Positions 51,040-59,759 are shown, counted from the first letter of the stretch. The stretch: 64,000 bases of DNA from RHKX01 sp046330285 (GCA_046330285.1 JAXLSX010000003.1:248001-312000); one strand, 5' to 3'. Numbers and translations are program-made. Notes: generated by a model not told the origin, from the sequence alone.

Positions 51040-52803
51040 GTGCGGGAGCAGGCGGACCGGATCGTCGATGCTGTGGGGGGGCTCGATCGCAGGATCGCCT
51101 GGCTGACGCTCGCTGCGGCGATGCTCTGCGCGGCGGCGCTCGCCTGGATCTGGGCCGGGGACCGCTCGTTCGTGATCGACGAGTGGCAGTACCTGCTCCA
51201 GCGCAGCCACTGGGACCCGGAGGTGCTGCTGCGACCCACGCTCGGCCACCTGATCGCCGGTGGCCTCGTGCTCTACAACCTGGCGTTCTCGGCCTTCGGC
51301 GCCGACTCGCACACGCCCCTGACCCTGATCACGATCGCGCTGCAGTGCCTCGTCGCGGGCCTGCTCTATGCGTACTGCTCACGCCGGCTCGGCTCCTGGG
51401 TGGCCCTGATCCCGGCCGTCCTGGTTCTCTTCTACGGCGCCGGCTGGGAGATCCTGCTGAGCTCGGCGACGCTGCCGAACCAGGTGTCGATGGCCACCGG
51501 CCTCGCGGCGATGCTGGCGCTCGACCGTCGCAGCCGCGGCGGCGATGTCGCCGCATGCGTCCTGCTCGTCGCATCCGTCACCTCCTTCTCGCTCGGCCTC
51601 GCGTTCATCGTCGGCGCCGCGGTGCGGATCGTGCTCGAGCGCCGGCTCGCCGGGCTCCGGCGGCTGTTGGTCCCGGCGATCCCGCTGCTCCTCTACGTCG
51701 CCTGGTTCGCCTGGTCGCTGCACTACGAGCAGACCGACAGCATCGCCGCCTCGAACGTCGGCTCGCTCGGCGCCGGGGTCTTCGACCAGCTCAACGCGGC
51801 TGCCGCGGGGATCACCGGGCTGTTCCGGGCCGTGGGCCACCCCGCGCTCCCCGTGGCGCTCGAGATCGACACGACGAGGACCGCGGCGGTGGTCGTCCTG
51901 GCGGGTGCCGCCGTCGTGTGGCGGATCGCCCGTGGACCGCGCATGAGCGCCTCCGCCTGGGGGGCGCTCGCGATCGTCGCCGTCTACATCGCACTCGTCG
52001 CGCTCGGGCTGAGCGAGGTCCGCCACGCGACCGCGAGCCGCTACGCCTACATGCTCACCGTCCTGCTGCTGCTGACCGGCTCCGACCTGCTCGCCGGGCT
52101 GCGAATCGCCCGCGGGTGGCTCTACGCCGCGCTCGCAGTACTGGCGTTCTCCCTGCTCGCCAACGTCGCCCAGATGCGGACCGGCGGCAGGTTCTTCGAG
52201 GACGAGTCGGCCTACAACGAGGCCGAGCTCGGCGCGCTCGAGCTCGTCCGCGACCGGGCCGATCCGGAGTTCGTGCCGGAGGGCGGCCCGGGCTTCGCCG
52301 TCGTCCCCTACCGCGACCTGACCTTCTACTCCCGCGAGTACTTCGACGCCGTCGATCGCTTCGGCTCGCCGGCGGACACGCCGGCCGAGATCGCGACGGC
52401 GGCGCCCGAGGCCCGCAGGGCGGCGGATCAGCTGCTGGTGTCGGCGCTCGGAGTCGCGGTCGGGCCGCCCGCGGAAGGCAGACCCGTGGGCGACCTCGGC
52501 GCGATCGAGGCACTCAACGCCGATGCCGTGGAAATCGGCTCCTGCCTGCGCCTGTCTCCGTCGTCGCCGGGGCCGTTCGGCGCCCAGCTCGACGTCCCGG
52601 CCGAGGGGTTCTCCTACCGTTCGACCCGGCCGCCGAGCTCGCTCTCCGTCGGCCGGTTCCTGCTGCCGCCGTCGATTCCGATCGCGCCGCTCCCCGCGGC
52701 GGGGTCCCTCCGGTTCGCCGCCGATGCGGCGTCGCAACCCTGGCGGGCATCGATCGCCTTCACGGCACCGGCGAGGATCTGCCCGGGAGCGCCCTCCGGC
52801 TAG
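51040..52803 (+). CDS. Polytopic membrane protein, GT-C-like
   Basis: A 587-residue membrane protein with about ten helices and a ~190-residue extracytoplasmic C-terminal domain. The first loop, GDRSFVIDEWQYLLQRSHW, has a DE pair placed like the catalytic acid of GT39-type enzymes, followed by RPTLGHLIAGGLVLYN. It could be a polyprenyl-phosphate-sugar-dependent glycosyltransferase, but no other family hallmark is clear. GTG start. Its stop shares CTAG with the convergent sulfotransferase-like gene. Confidence 0.72.
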   Translation: MREQADRIVDAVGGLDRRIAWLTLAAAMLCAAALAWIWAGDRSFVIDEWQYLLQRSHWDPEVLLRPTLGHLIAGGLVLYNLAFSAFGADSHTPLTLITIALQCLVAGLLYAYCSRRLGSWVALIPAVLVLFYGAGWEILLSSATLPNQVSMATGLAAMLALDRRSRGGDVAACVLLVASVTSFSLGLAFIVGAAVRIVLERRLAGLRRLLVPAIPLLLYVAWFAWSLHYEQTDSIAASNVGSLGAGVFDQLNAAAAGITGLFRAVGHPALPVALEIDTTRTAAVVVLAGAAVVWRIARGPRMSASAWGALAIVAVYIALVALGLSEVRHATASRYAYMLTVLLLLTGSDLLAGLRIARGWLYAALAVLAFSLLANVAQMRTGGRFFEDESAYNEAELGALELVRDRADPEFVPEGGPGFAVVPYRDLTFYSREYFDAVDRFGSPADTPAEIATAAPEARRAADQLLVSALGVAVGPPAEGRPVGDLGAIEALNADAVEIGSCLRLSPSSPGPFGAQLDVPAEGFSYRSTRPPSSLSVGRFLLPPSIPIAPLPAAGSLRFAADAASQPWRASIAFTAPARICPGAPSG

Positions 52804-54248
52804 CCGGCAGCCCGCGCCGCCATCCGGTCCATCGCCCGTCGCAACTCGCCGGCTCCGATGTCCTCGGGCACGGTGTTCGCCCGGTAGGAGAACGAGCCCG
52901 GCACGCGGAACCGGTACAGGGGATCGCCGTCTGGTCCATAGGCACCGACGATCTCGTTCCGGCCCCACGCGACCAGCCAGGTACCGTCGCCGAGGCGGCG
53001 GGCGGATCCGCAGCACTGCGCGGTCGGGACCTTCGGGTCGGTGATGGACTCGACGAGCTTCGCCGTCCCCTCCTCCTCGTCGATCCGGAAGCGCTCCGCC
53101 CGCGGAATCGGATCGGCGAGGTTGGTCCGATTGTTGTGGATCGTCACCGTGCCGTTCGGCTGCACGCGGACGTCGTGCTGCCCGCCGATCGGGTACTCGC
53201 GCGGATCCCCGCGGACCTCGAGGCTCTCCGGCGTCTCGGTCCCGCCGAGCTTCCAGACGATCTCGCCGGTGCGTCGGTCGACCTTGTAGATCGCGTCGAG
53301 GTGGCGGAACGACAGATACATGTAGCGCCCGTCGACCTCCACGGCATTCCAGTGGGTGATGTCGTAGCCGAGCCCACCGGTGATCGCCTCCCACCAGCGC
53401 CCGGTCTCGTCGAGGCCGATGTGGTCGGCGGTGCTCCAGGTCCGGACGACGTCGCCGTCCGGTGTGACCTCCTCGATGTCGAAGTCGAGCAGGAGCGCGC
53501 TCGCGGAGCCGCCGTAGGCGGTTGTGTCGACGCCGGATCGGTAGGTCTGCCGGGCGATCACGTAATTCCCGCTGGGAAGAACCTGGAGGTCATGCACGTC
53601 AGTGGTGTCCTCTCGCCCCACCGACCGGAGCGGTCTGCCGCTGAGCGAGAGGACGTCGTAGGCGCCGGTCCCGCTGCCGGAGACGGTGGAGACTGAATCC
53701 CAGGCGACGGTGCCGTCGGGGAGGAGCTTGGCATCGAGAGCGGTGCCGTCAGCCTGCATCCACCAGATGGGGACCCCGTCGCCGTCGAAGATCGCGGCGT
53801 AGCGGTTCGGGATCTGGACCATGAACAGGTTCGCTCCACCCGGACCGATGCGCCGGAACCGATATTCGGGAAAGTCGGCGGGAAGGCAACGGACGTGGAA
53901 CCGGGCGGAGGCCCGGCCGTCCCGGCGCTCGAAGGCGACGGTCGTGCCCTCGCCGGGGTCGAGCGGCGTCGGATGGGTGAAGCTCCCGGGACGGGGCGCG
54001 GCGCCGGGCAGCTGCGTGCGCCAACCCGAGGCGCCGGCGACCCGCAGCCGCAGGCCGGAGTCGCAGCGGGCGGCGTAGTCACGCACCCTCCAGCGGAATT
54101 CCGGCTGCAGCTCCGATCCGCCGCGCGCTTCGAAGCTCGGCTTCGCGGCCGATGCGGGGGCGGTACCGGCGGTTGCGGCAGCCACGGCGGCCGCCGCAAT
54201 CAGCAGGAGGCGGACAGGGCGGCGCAGGACGGATCCCATGGTTGCCAT
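52800..54248 (-). CDS. Secreted arylsulfotransferase-like protein
   Basis: A ~482-residue exported beta-propeller protein with a signal peptide (VRLLLIAAAAVAAATAGTAP, Ala-rich to ASA). TTDVHDLQVLPSGNYVIA, YDITHWNAVEVDG and GGQHDVRVQPNGTVTIHNN are typical of the ASST/Arylsulfotrans_2 family, where the His in DxHD-like motifs holds the transferred sulfate. Such enzymes move sulfate from phenolic esters, not PAPS. A role for this copy is unproven. Start ATG 54248; ATG 54239 is possible. Confidence 0.8.
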   Translation of the reverse strand: MATMGSVLRRPVRLLLIAAAAVAAATAGTAPASAAKPSFEARGGSELQPEFRWRVRDYAARCDSGLRLRVAGASGWRTQLPGAAPRPGSFTHPTPLDPGEGTTVAFERRDGRASARFHVRCLPADFPEYRFRRIGPGGANLFMVQIPNRYAAIFDGDGVPIWWMQADGTALDAKLLPDGTVAWDSVSTVSGSGTGAYDVLSLSGRPLRSVGREDTTDVHDLQVLPSGNYVIARQTYRSGVDTTAYGGSASALLLDFDIEEVTPDGDVVRTWSTADHIGLDETGRWWEAITGGLGYDITHWNAVEVDGRYMYLSFRHLDAIYKVDRRTGEIVWKLGGTETPESLEVRGDPREYPIGGQHDVRVQPNGTVTIHNNRTNLADPIPRAERFRIDEEEGTAKLVESITDPKVPTAQCCGSARRLGDGTWLVAWGRNEIVGAYGPDGDPLYRFRVPGSFSYRANTVPEDIGAGELRRAMDRMAARAAG

Positions 54249-54335
54249 ATCCCCCGTCTGAACACGGCCAATCACGCAGGGTCGCGGTCGAGCCCGCCCG
54301 CCGCCGATCGCCGGCGCGCCGCTAGGGTTCACACC

Positions 54336-54569
54336 GTGTCGAGCAACGGAAACCGCCGCCCGCCGCGTCCGCGCATCGAGATGCTGGGTCCGGCCGAACC
54401 GCGCGAGGCGGCCGCGGTGATCGCCGCCGTCGAGCAGTTCCTGGCCGACACGGCCCCGGCCCCGGCGCCCACAACGGCAGCCAAACCATGGCAGCGGGCC
54501 GCTCTGATGGAGGGCGTCGCGTCGAAGGAGATCTTCGGTCCCGGAAGGACGGTGGACGCGTGGCGGTAG
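54336..54569 (+). CDS. Small protein, possible acyl-CoA carboxylase epsilon subunit
   Basis: A 77-residue protein from GTG 54336. RIEMLGPAEPREAAAVIAAV, then a Pro/Ala linker (APAPAPTT) and KPWQRAALMEGV recall the short epsilon subunits of actinobacterial acyl-CoA carboxylases, which have a helix, a flexible region and a Trp-containing end. The resemblance is weak, and no carboxylase gene is adjacent (beta subunit about 4 kb away). It overlaps the dodecin gene by ten bases, so it is probably translated. Confidence 0.4.
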   Translation: MSSNGNRRPPRPRIEMLGPAEPREAAAVIAAVEQFLADTAPAPAPTTAAKPWQRAALMEGVASKEIFGPGRTVDAWR

Positions 54570-54781
54570 TGAAGATCATCGAGCTCGTCGGCAGCTCCAA
54601 GGTCTCGACCGACGACGCCGCCCGCCAGGCGTTGAAGAGCGCCCAGCGCAAGATCCGCAACATCCGTGCGGTCGACATCGTCAGCACCGGCCTCCGCGGC
54701 GAGAACCTCGACGAGTACCGCGCGCACGTCCGCGTCGCGTTCGTCGTCGAAAGCTCCGAGATCAGCGACGACGTCGACTGA
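54560..54781 (+). CDS. Dodecin family flavin-binding protein
   Basis: A 73-residue protein matching dodecin: VKIIELVGSSKVSTDDAARQ, then ALKSAQRKIRNIRAVDIV and an acidic C-terminal strand. Dodecins form hollow dodecamers that store or buffer flavins (FMN/riboflavin) or CoA. The canonical Trp at the flavin-stacking position is not evident here (the strand reads NIRAVDIVSTGLRG), so ligand binding may be altered. GTG start inside the end of the preceding small gene. Confidence 0.85.
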   Translation: MAVVKIIELVGSSKVSTDDAARQALKSAQRKIRNIRAVDIVSTGLRGENLDEYRAHVRVAFVVESSEISDDVD

Positions 54782-54891
54782 GCTGCGCGGGCGGCCGCCC
54801 CGAGGCGCCGCCCCGAAGTCGGCCCGGGTTCGTTCGGCTCACGCCACACCTACGCCTTGATCGCTGCGCTTTCCGCAGTGAGGGTGGGTCG

Positions 54892-55047
54892 GTGGCGCGA
54901 GCGGAAGCGAGAAGAAGGCTCCACCGGGTCCATCGCGGCGTCTACGCCGTCGGCGTCCTCCGCGCCGATCCCGACGCGCGCTGGGCGGCGGCGGTCCTCG
55001 AGGTCGGCGCGGCCCTCCGCGAACGCGCCCGAGGGCTAAATACCTGA
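54892..55047 (+). pseudogene. Remnant of an AbiEi/DUF559-like gene
   Basis: A short frame encodes RRRLHRVHRGVYAVG and then RWAAAVLEVGAALRERARG before a stop. This corresponds to the region of the intact protein at 9611-10564 that reads RRLHRVHREVYALG and RMAAVLACG. Upstream helix-turn-helix sequence and the entire C-terminal nuclease domain are missing, so this is a fragment. It lies in the 343-base gap before the sulfite reductase gene; the remainder of the gap holds the operator-like palindrome and promoter. Confidence 0.65.
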
Positions 55048-55059
55048 TTTCCAATCAGG
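55043..55059. promoter_or_regulatory. Palindrome CCTGATT-TCC-AATCAGG before sulfite reductase
   Basis: A perfect seven-base inverted repeat with a three-base centre, in AT-rich sequence 65 bases upstream of the sulfite reductase ATG. TACTTT (55066-55071) could be a -10 element, which would place the palindrome over the -35 region, as expected for a repressor. The cysteine-free Rrf2 protein at 63489-63974 is the obvious candidate, but binding is inferred. Confidence 0.65.
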
Positions 55060-55124
55060 ATTTGCTACTTTCAAGTGAGCAGGCAGCAAGAGAGCACGGC
55101 CCCCGTGCGCGATCGAAAGGGACC

Positions 55125-57002
55125 ATGGAGCCGACCTCCGCGGCCGCGGCGAAGCCGAAGGCCACCGAAGCAGACCTCGACCAGGACGCGAACAAGGTCC
55201 AGAAGGGCAAGGGCCCCGTCGGATCGCGCGAGAACCCCGAGGTCTACGAGAACGTCCCCGGCCACGTGATCCCGATCCTCGCCGACGAGTTCGACGATTT
55301 CGACCAGGAGGCCGACAAGTTTCTCGACGGCCAGACGCCGGAGGACCAGTTCATCGGCTTCCGGCTCAAGCAGGGCGTCTACGGCCAGCGCCAGCCGGAC
55401 GTACAGATGGTCCGCGTCAAGCTCCCGCTCGGCGGCGTCACGCCCGACCAGATGGACGCGTTCGCGAACGTCGTCGAACGCCACGCGCCGCTGGTCAAGG
55501 GTCACATCACGACCCGCCAGAACGTCCAGATCCACCACGTGCCGCTGACGCAGATGAAGGAGTTGATCCGGGAGATCTCCTCCGTCGGCCTCTCCTCCCG
55601 CGAGGGCTGCGGCAACACCGTCCGCAACGTCACCGGCGACCCCTGGGCCGGCGTGGCGTTCGACGAGACCTTCGATCCGACCGAGTACGCGATCGCCTAC
55701 GTCCGCTACTTCGTCCGGCACCCGACGACGCAGCTGATGCCGCGCAAGATCAAGACGGCGTTCTCGTCCTCCGACGCCGACCGCGCGATCGTCGGCATCC
55801 ACGACATCGGGTTCGTGCCGGTGATCAGAGACGGCGTCAAGGGCTTCCGGATCGTCGTCGGCGGCGGCACGTCGATCATGCCGCGAGTCGCGCCGACGCT
55901 CTACGAGTTCGTCGCCGCCGACGACGGCGAGTACCTGAAGGTGACCGAGGCCGCCCTGCGGATCTTCGACCGTCAGGACTGGCTCCGGGTCAACCGGGCG
56001 CGCGCCCGGATCAAGGTCCTCGTCGACAAGGTCGGCATGGACGAGTTCCGGCGGATGGTCGACCGTGAGCTCGAGGGCGATTGGGTCGGCGAGCGCGACT
56101 TCTCGATCGATCGCCTCCTCCCCCACCTCGACGAAGAGGGAGCGGCCCCGGCGCCGGTCGCCGAGCCCGGTACGCCGAACGGCGACCGGACCGAGTTCGA
56201 CGCCTTCTGCGCCGACAACGTCGATCCGCAGCGTCAGGACGGGTTCTCCACGGTCCACGTGAAGATCCCCCGCGGCGACCTCACGCCGGATCAGTTCCGC
56301 GGACTCGGGGCGATCATGCGCGAGTTCTGCGGGGGCAACGCCCGGACGACGATCGACCAGAACCTGGTCCTCCGGTGGGTGCGGAACGAGTCCGTCTACG
56401 ACGTCTACTCACGGCTCCGCGACCTCGGCCTCGCCGAGTCCGGAGTCAGCACGATCGACGACGTCGTCTCCTGCCCCGGCACCGACTCCTGCAAGATGGG
56501 CATCACCTCGTCGATGGGGCTCAACCGCGCGATCGACGAGCGGATCGACGAGATGCAGATCACGGATCCGCTGACCCGGAAGATCCACCTGAAGATGAGC
56601 GGCTGCCCGAACGGGTGCGGCCAGCACCACATCGGCACGATCGGCTTCTACGGGGCCTCGATCAAGGTCGGCGAGCACACGCTCCCCGCCTACATCCCGC
56701 ACATCGGCGGGATCGGCGAGGGCGGCAAGGTCGTGTTCGGCAGCCGCCTGAAGATCCGGATCCCGGCCAAGCGCGTACCCGACGCCGTCGAGCGGTGGCT
56801 GCGGATGTACGAGGCCGAGCGCGACGACGGCGAGGAGTTCGTCGATTACGCATCGCGAGTCGGGACCGGGCGGTTCGAGGACGAGATCCGCGAGATCTCG
56901 CTGGCCTCGGAGTTCAACCTCGAGAACATGCTCCAGTTCATCGACTGGAGCCGGCGCGACCCCTACAAGGTGCAGCGCGGTGAGGGCGAGTGCGCGATCT
57001 GA
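55125..57002 (+). CDS. Assimilatory sulfite (or nitrite) reductase, siroheme type
   Basis: A 625-residue ferredoxin-type reductase. Two related halves each have the ferrite-reductase fold (QNVQIHHVPL and FSTVHVKIPRGDL). The siroheme-[4Fe-4S] ligands are CPGTDSC (Cx5C) and SGCPNGCGQHH (Cx3C). It reduces sulfite to sulfide with six electrons; nitrite reductases are similar, but the downstream APS reductase, ATP sulfurylase and APS kinase favour sulfite. An AAAGGGA precedes ATG 55125. An extended N-terminus (~45 residues) is charged. Confidence 0.93.
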   Translation: MEPTSAAAAKPKATEADLDQDANKVQKGKGPVGSRENPEVYENVPGHVIPILADEFDDFDQEADKFLDGQTPEDQFIGFRLKQGVYGQRQPDVQMVRVKLPLGGVTPDQMDAFANVVERHAPLVKGHITTRQNVQIHHVPLTQMKELIREISSVGLSSREGCGNTVRNVTGDPWAGVAFDETFDPTEYAIAYVRYFVRHPTTQLMPRKIKTAFSSSDADRAIVGIHDIGFVPVIRDGVKGFRIVVGGGTSIMPRVAPTLYEFVAADDGEYLKVTEAALRIFDRQDWLRVNRARARIKVLVDKVGMDEFRRMVDRELEGDWVGERDFSIDRLLPHLDEEGAAPAPVAEPGTPNGDRTEFDAFCADNVDPQRQDGFSTVHVKIPRGDLTPDQFRGLGAIMREFCGGNARTTIDQNLVLRWVRNESVYDVYSRLRDLGLAESGVSTIDDVVSCPGTDSCKMGITSSMGLNRAIDERIDEMQITDPLTRKIHLKMSGCPNGCGQHHIGTIGFYGASIKVGEHTLPAYIPHIGGIGEGGKVVFGSRLKIRIPAKRVPDAVERWLRMYEAERDDGEEFVDYASRVGTGRFEDEIREISLASEFNLENMLQFIDWSRRDPYKVQRGEGECAI

Positions 57003-57009
57003 GCAGCCC

Positions 57010-57825
57010 ATGCGAGCGGGGTTGAGCACCGTGGCCACGGGCGGCGCAGAGCTGCCGGCGATCGAGGTCGAGCGCGTTCCGCACGCCGCGGAGCCGCGCT
57101 CGCAGGCCTCGAACCTGACGACGGTCGACGGGGAGACGATCGATCCCCGCGAGGTCAACGCCCGCCTCGAGGGCCTGGGCGCCGCCGAGGCGATCGCGTG
57201 GGCGCTGGAGACGTTCCACCCGCGCCTCCGCTTCGCCGCGTCGTTTCAGAAGACGAGCTCGGTGACGGTCGACATCGTCAGCCGGATCACCGCCGATGCC
57301 GGCGCCGAGCCGGCCAACTTCTTCTACCTCGACACCGACGTGCTGTTCGAAGAGACGTACATGACCCGGGACGCCCTGTCGGCCCGCTACGGGATCGAGT
57401 TCCAGCGCTTCGCCGGGATCTCGCTCGAACAGCAGGCCGACCTCTACGGCGATAGCCTCTGGGCCCGCCAGCCCGACGCCTGCTGCGGGATCCGCAAGGT
57501 CGAGCCGATGCGATCGGCCCTGACCGGGATCGACTGCTGGGTGTCGGGAATCCGACGCGAGGACTCCCGGACGCGCGCCGGAGCGGCCAAGTTCGGCTGG
57601 GACAAGCGGTTCGGCCTCTGGAAGCTGAACCCGCTGGCCGACTGGACCGAGGCTGAGGTCTGGGACTACATCAACGAGCATGAGATCCCCTACAACCCAC
57701 TGCACGACGCCGGCTATCCGTCGATCGGCTGCACCCATTGCACCCGGCCGCCGGGGGCGGACGGCGATTCGAGATCGGGCCGCTGGGCCGATGCCCACAA
57801 GACCGAGTGCGGCCTGCACGGCTGA
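57010..57825 (+). CDS. cysH: Adenylyl-sulfate (APS) reductase, [4Fe-4S] type
   Basis: A 271-residue PAPS/APS reductase-family enzyme. AASFQKTSSVTVDIV is the P-loop-like nucleotide site (SF-type), and GIRREDSRTRAG the phosphate-contact segment. The cluster cysteines ACCGIRK (CC) and GCTHCT (CxxC) are present, as in APS-specific bacterial enzymes, and the C-terminal KTECGLHG provides the catalytic Cys. It reduces APS to sulfite with thioredoxin. It starts seven bases after the sulfite reductase gene; GTG 57031 is an alternative start. Confidence 0.93.
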   Translation: MRAGLSTVATGGAELPAIEVERVPHAAEPRSQASNLTTVDGETIDPREVNARLEGLGAAEAIAWALETFHPRLRFAASFQKTSSVTVDIVSRITADAGAEPANFFYLDTDVLFEETYMTRDALSARYGIEFQRFAGISLEQQADLYGDSLWARQPDACCGIRKVEPMRSALTGIDCWVSGIRREDSRTRAGAAKFGWDKRFGLWKLNPLADWTEAEVWDYINEHEIPYNPLHDAGYPSIGCTHCTRPPGADGDSRSGRWADAHKTECGLHG

Positions 57826-57912
57826 CCGGACGGCACTTGATCTGTAGCTTTCCCGTCCGCACAAAGCCAGAGATCAGATCCTGAACACTTCCACCGAGGA
57901 GCCCACCCGACC

Positions 57913-58980
57913 ATGAGCGACAAGTCCCTGACCCTTTCCGCCCGCCAGACCGCCGACTTCGAGCTGCTCGCCAACGGCGGCTTCGCCCCCCTGAAGGGAT
58001 TCCAGGGCTCTGAGGACTGGAAATCGGTCGTCGAGACCATGACCCTGGCCGGCAGCGACGAGGTCTGGCCGATCCCGGTGGTCCTCGCGACCGATCTCGA
58101 CGTCAGCGAGGGCGATGTCGTCGAGCTCAGCGCCGACAACGGTAAGAAGCTCGGCCGGATCCGGGTCAGCGAGATCTTCGAGCGCGACGTCGAGAAGGAG
58201 TGCGAGAACGTCTACCGGACGACCGACGACGCGCACCCCGGCGTCGCCGCCACCAAGCAGGAGGGCAGCCGCTGCATCGCCGGCGAGATCGAGGCCGACG
58301 ACATGCCCGATCACGAGGAGGCGTTCATGCGCCGCTACTTCACGCCGGAGCAGTCGCGCAAGGAGTTCGCCGACCGCGGCTGGAAGCGCATCGTCGCCTT
58401 CCAGACCCGCAACCCGATCCACCGCGCGCACGAGTACCTGACGAAGGCGGCGCTCGAGGTCTGCGACGGCCTCTTCCTGCACCCGCTGATCGGCGAGACC
58501 AAGAAGGGCGACATCCCCGCCGACGTGCGGATGAAGTGCTACGAGGTCCTGATGGAGGACTACTACCCCAGCGATCGGGTGGTGCTCGGCGTCAACCCCG
58601 CCGCGATGCGCTACGCGGGTCCCCGCGAGGCGATCTTCCACGCGGTCGTCCGCCGCAACTACGGCGCGACGCACTTCATCGTCGGCCGCGACCACGCCGG
58701 CGTCGGCGACTACTACGGCACCTACGACGCCCAGAAGATCTTCGACGAGGTCGACATCGACAAGCTGGGCATCCGGCCGCTGATGTTCGAGCACACGTTC
58801 TGGTGCTACAAGTGCGAGGGGCTCGGTTCCCACAAGACCTGCCCGCACACGCCCGAGGACCGGCTCTTCCTGAGCGGCACCAAGGTGCGCGAGATGCTCG
58901 AGAACGGCGAGGCACCGCCGCACGAGTTCTCCCGTCCCGAGGTCGCCGAGATCCTCATCGAGGCCTACAAGGACCTGTAG
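57913..58980 (+). CDS. sat: Sulfate adenylyltransferase (ATP sulfurylase)
   Basis: A 355-residue ATP sulfurylase of the Sat/homomeric type. The catalytic loop is AFQTRNPIHRAHEY (QxRNPxHxxHE) and IVGRDHAGVGDYYG the second nucleotide motif. A zinc-binding-like cluster FWCYKCEGLGSHKTCPH lies near the C-terminus. It makes APS from ATP and sulfate. 87 bases separate it from the reductase gene, with possible promoter or operator signals; ATG 57913 has a GAGGAG-type sequence upstream. Confidence 0.96.
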   Translation: MSDKSLTLSARQTADFELLANGGFAPLKGFQGSEDWKSVVETMTLAGSDEVWPIPVVLATDLDVSEGDVVELSADNGKKLGRIRVSEIFERDVEKECENVYRTTDDAHPGVAATKQEGSRCIAGEIEADDMPDHEEAFMRRYFTPEQSRKEFADRGWKRIVAFQTRNPIHRAHEYLTKAALEVCDGLFLHPLIGETKKGDIPADVRMKCYEVLMEDYYPSDRVVLGVNPAAMRYAGPREAIFHAVVRRNYGATHFIVGRDHAGVGDYYGTYDAQKIFDEVDIDKLGIRPLMFEHTFWCYKCEGLGSHKTCPHTPEDRLFLSGTKVREMLENGEAPPHEFSRPEVAEILIEAYKDL

Positions 58981-59045
58981 GCCGACCGGCTCGACGGACC
59001 GAACCGACCGCATACGTACACGCAATCAAGGAGAAACTTCAAGCA

Positions 59046-59600
59046 ATGTCAGGACACAAGGGATTCACCCTCTGGATGACGGGCCTCTCGGGCTCGGGCA
59101 AGTCGACGATCACCGACGTGCTCATCGACGAGTTCGAGGAGCGCGGCATCCCGCTCGAGGTGCTCGACGGCGACGTCGTCCGCGAGAACCTCTCGAAGGG
59201 CCTCGGCTTCTCGAAGGAGGACCGCGACATCAACATCCGCCGGATCGCCTTCGTCGCCGACCTGCTCTCCCGCAACGGCGTCCCGGTCATCACCGCCGCG
59301 ATCTCCCCCTACCGCGAGATCCGCGACGAGGCCCGGCAGATGCACGAGACGACCGACGCGACCTTCGTCGAGGTCTACGTCGCCACCTCGCTCGAGGACT
59401 GCGAGGAGCGCGACACCAAGGGCCTCTACGCCAAGGCCCGCTCCGGCGAGATCAAGGAGTTCACCGGCATCTCCGATCCCTACGAGGAGCCGGAGAACCC
59501 GGAGATCCGGGTCGAGACGCACGACAAGACCCCCGAGGAGAGCGCCGCCCAGGTGCTCGAGTACCTCGAGGCCCAGGAGCTCATCCCGGCCAAGGGCTGA
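59046..59600 (+). CDS. cysC: Adenylyl-sulfate kinase (APS kinase)
   Basis: A 184-residue kinase. GLSGSGKSTITD is the Walker A motif, LDGDVVRENLSKGLGFSKEDRD the APS-binding region and ISPYREIRDEAR a conserved loop; KGLYAKARSGEIKEFTG is typical of the lid region. It phosphorylates APS to PAPS. It lies 65 bases after sat, with an AAGGAG-like site upstream of ATG 59046 and a strong terminator after it. Confidence 0.95.
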   Translation: MSGHKGFTLWMTGLSGSGKSTITDVLIDEFEERGIPLEVLDGDVVRENLSKGLGFSKEDRDINIRRIAFVADLLSRNGVPVITAAISPYREIRDEARQMHETTDATFVEVYVATSLEDCEERDTKGLYAKARSGEIKEFTGISDPYEEPENPEIRVETHDKTPEESAAQVLEYLEAQELIPAKG

Positions 59601-59620
59601 GCCAAAGAGCATTCGGATCA

Positions 59621-59657
59621 GCGCCTCCCGGCCAAGGCCAGGGGGCGCTTTTCTTTT
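59621..59657 (+). terminator. Rho-independent terminator after cysC
   Basis: GCGCCTCCC and GGGGGCGC form a GC-rich stem around GGCCAAGGCCA, immediately followed by TTTTCTTTTC. The T-run is on the plus strand, so it ends transcription of the sulfate operon. It starts 20 bases after the cysC stop. Confidence 0.85.
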
Positions 59658-59666
59658 CTGCTGAAC

Positions 59667-59759
59667 GTCGAGAAGCCCCCGGTGGGGCTGGGCTCGACGG
59701 GACTCGAGCACGGGCGAAGCCCGTTGCCCCGGCGAGTGCAGCCCCACCGGGGGCACTCG
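59667..59759. repeat. Bistable multi-hairpin inverted-repeat element
   Basis: A 93-base structured block between the terminator and the convergent LLM gene. Sixteen bases at 59675-59690 (GCCCCCGGTGGGGCTG) are the exact reverse complement of 59739-59754. Locally, three hairpins can form: 59667-59698 (GTCGAG/CTCGAC, inner GCCCC/GGGGC), 59708-59727 (ACGGGC-GAA-GCCCGT), and 59733-59759 (CGAGT/ACTCG, inner GCCCC/GGGGC). Alternatively the outer arms pair over long range. It could be a REP-like repeat, bidirectional terminator or structured RNA. Confidence 0.65.
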
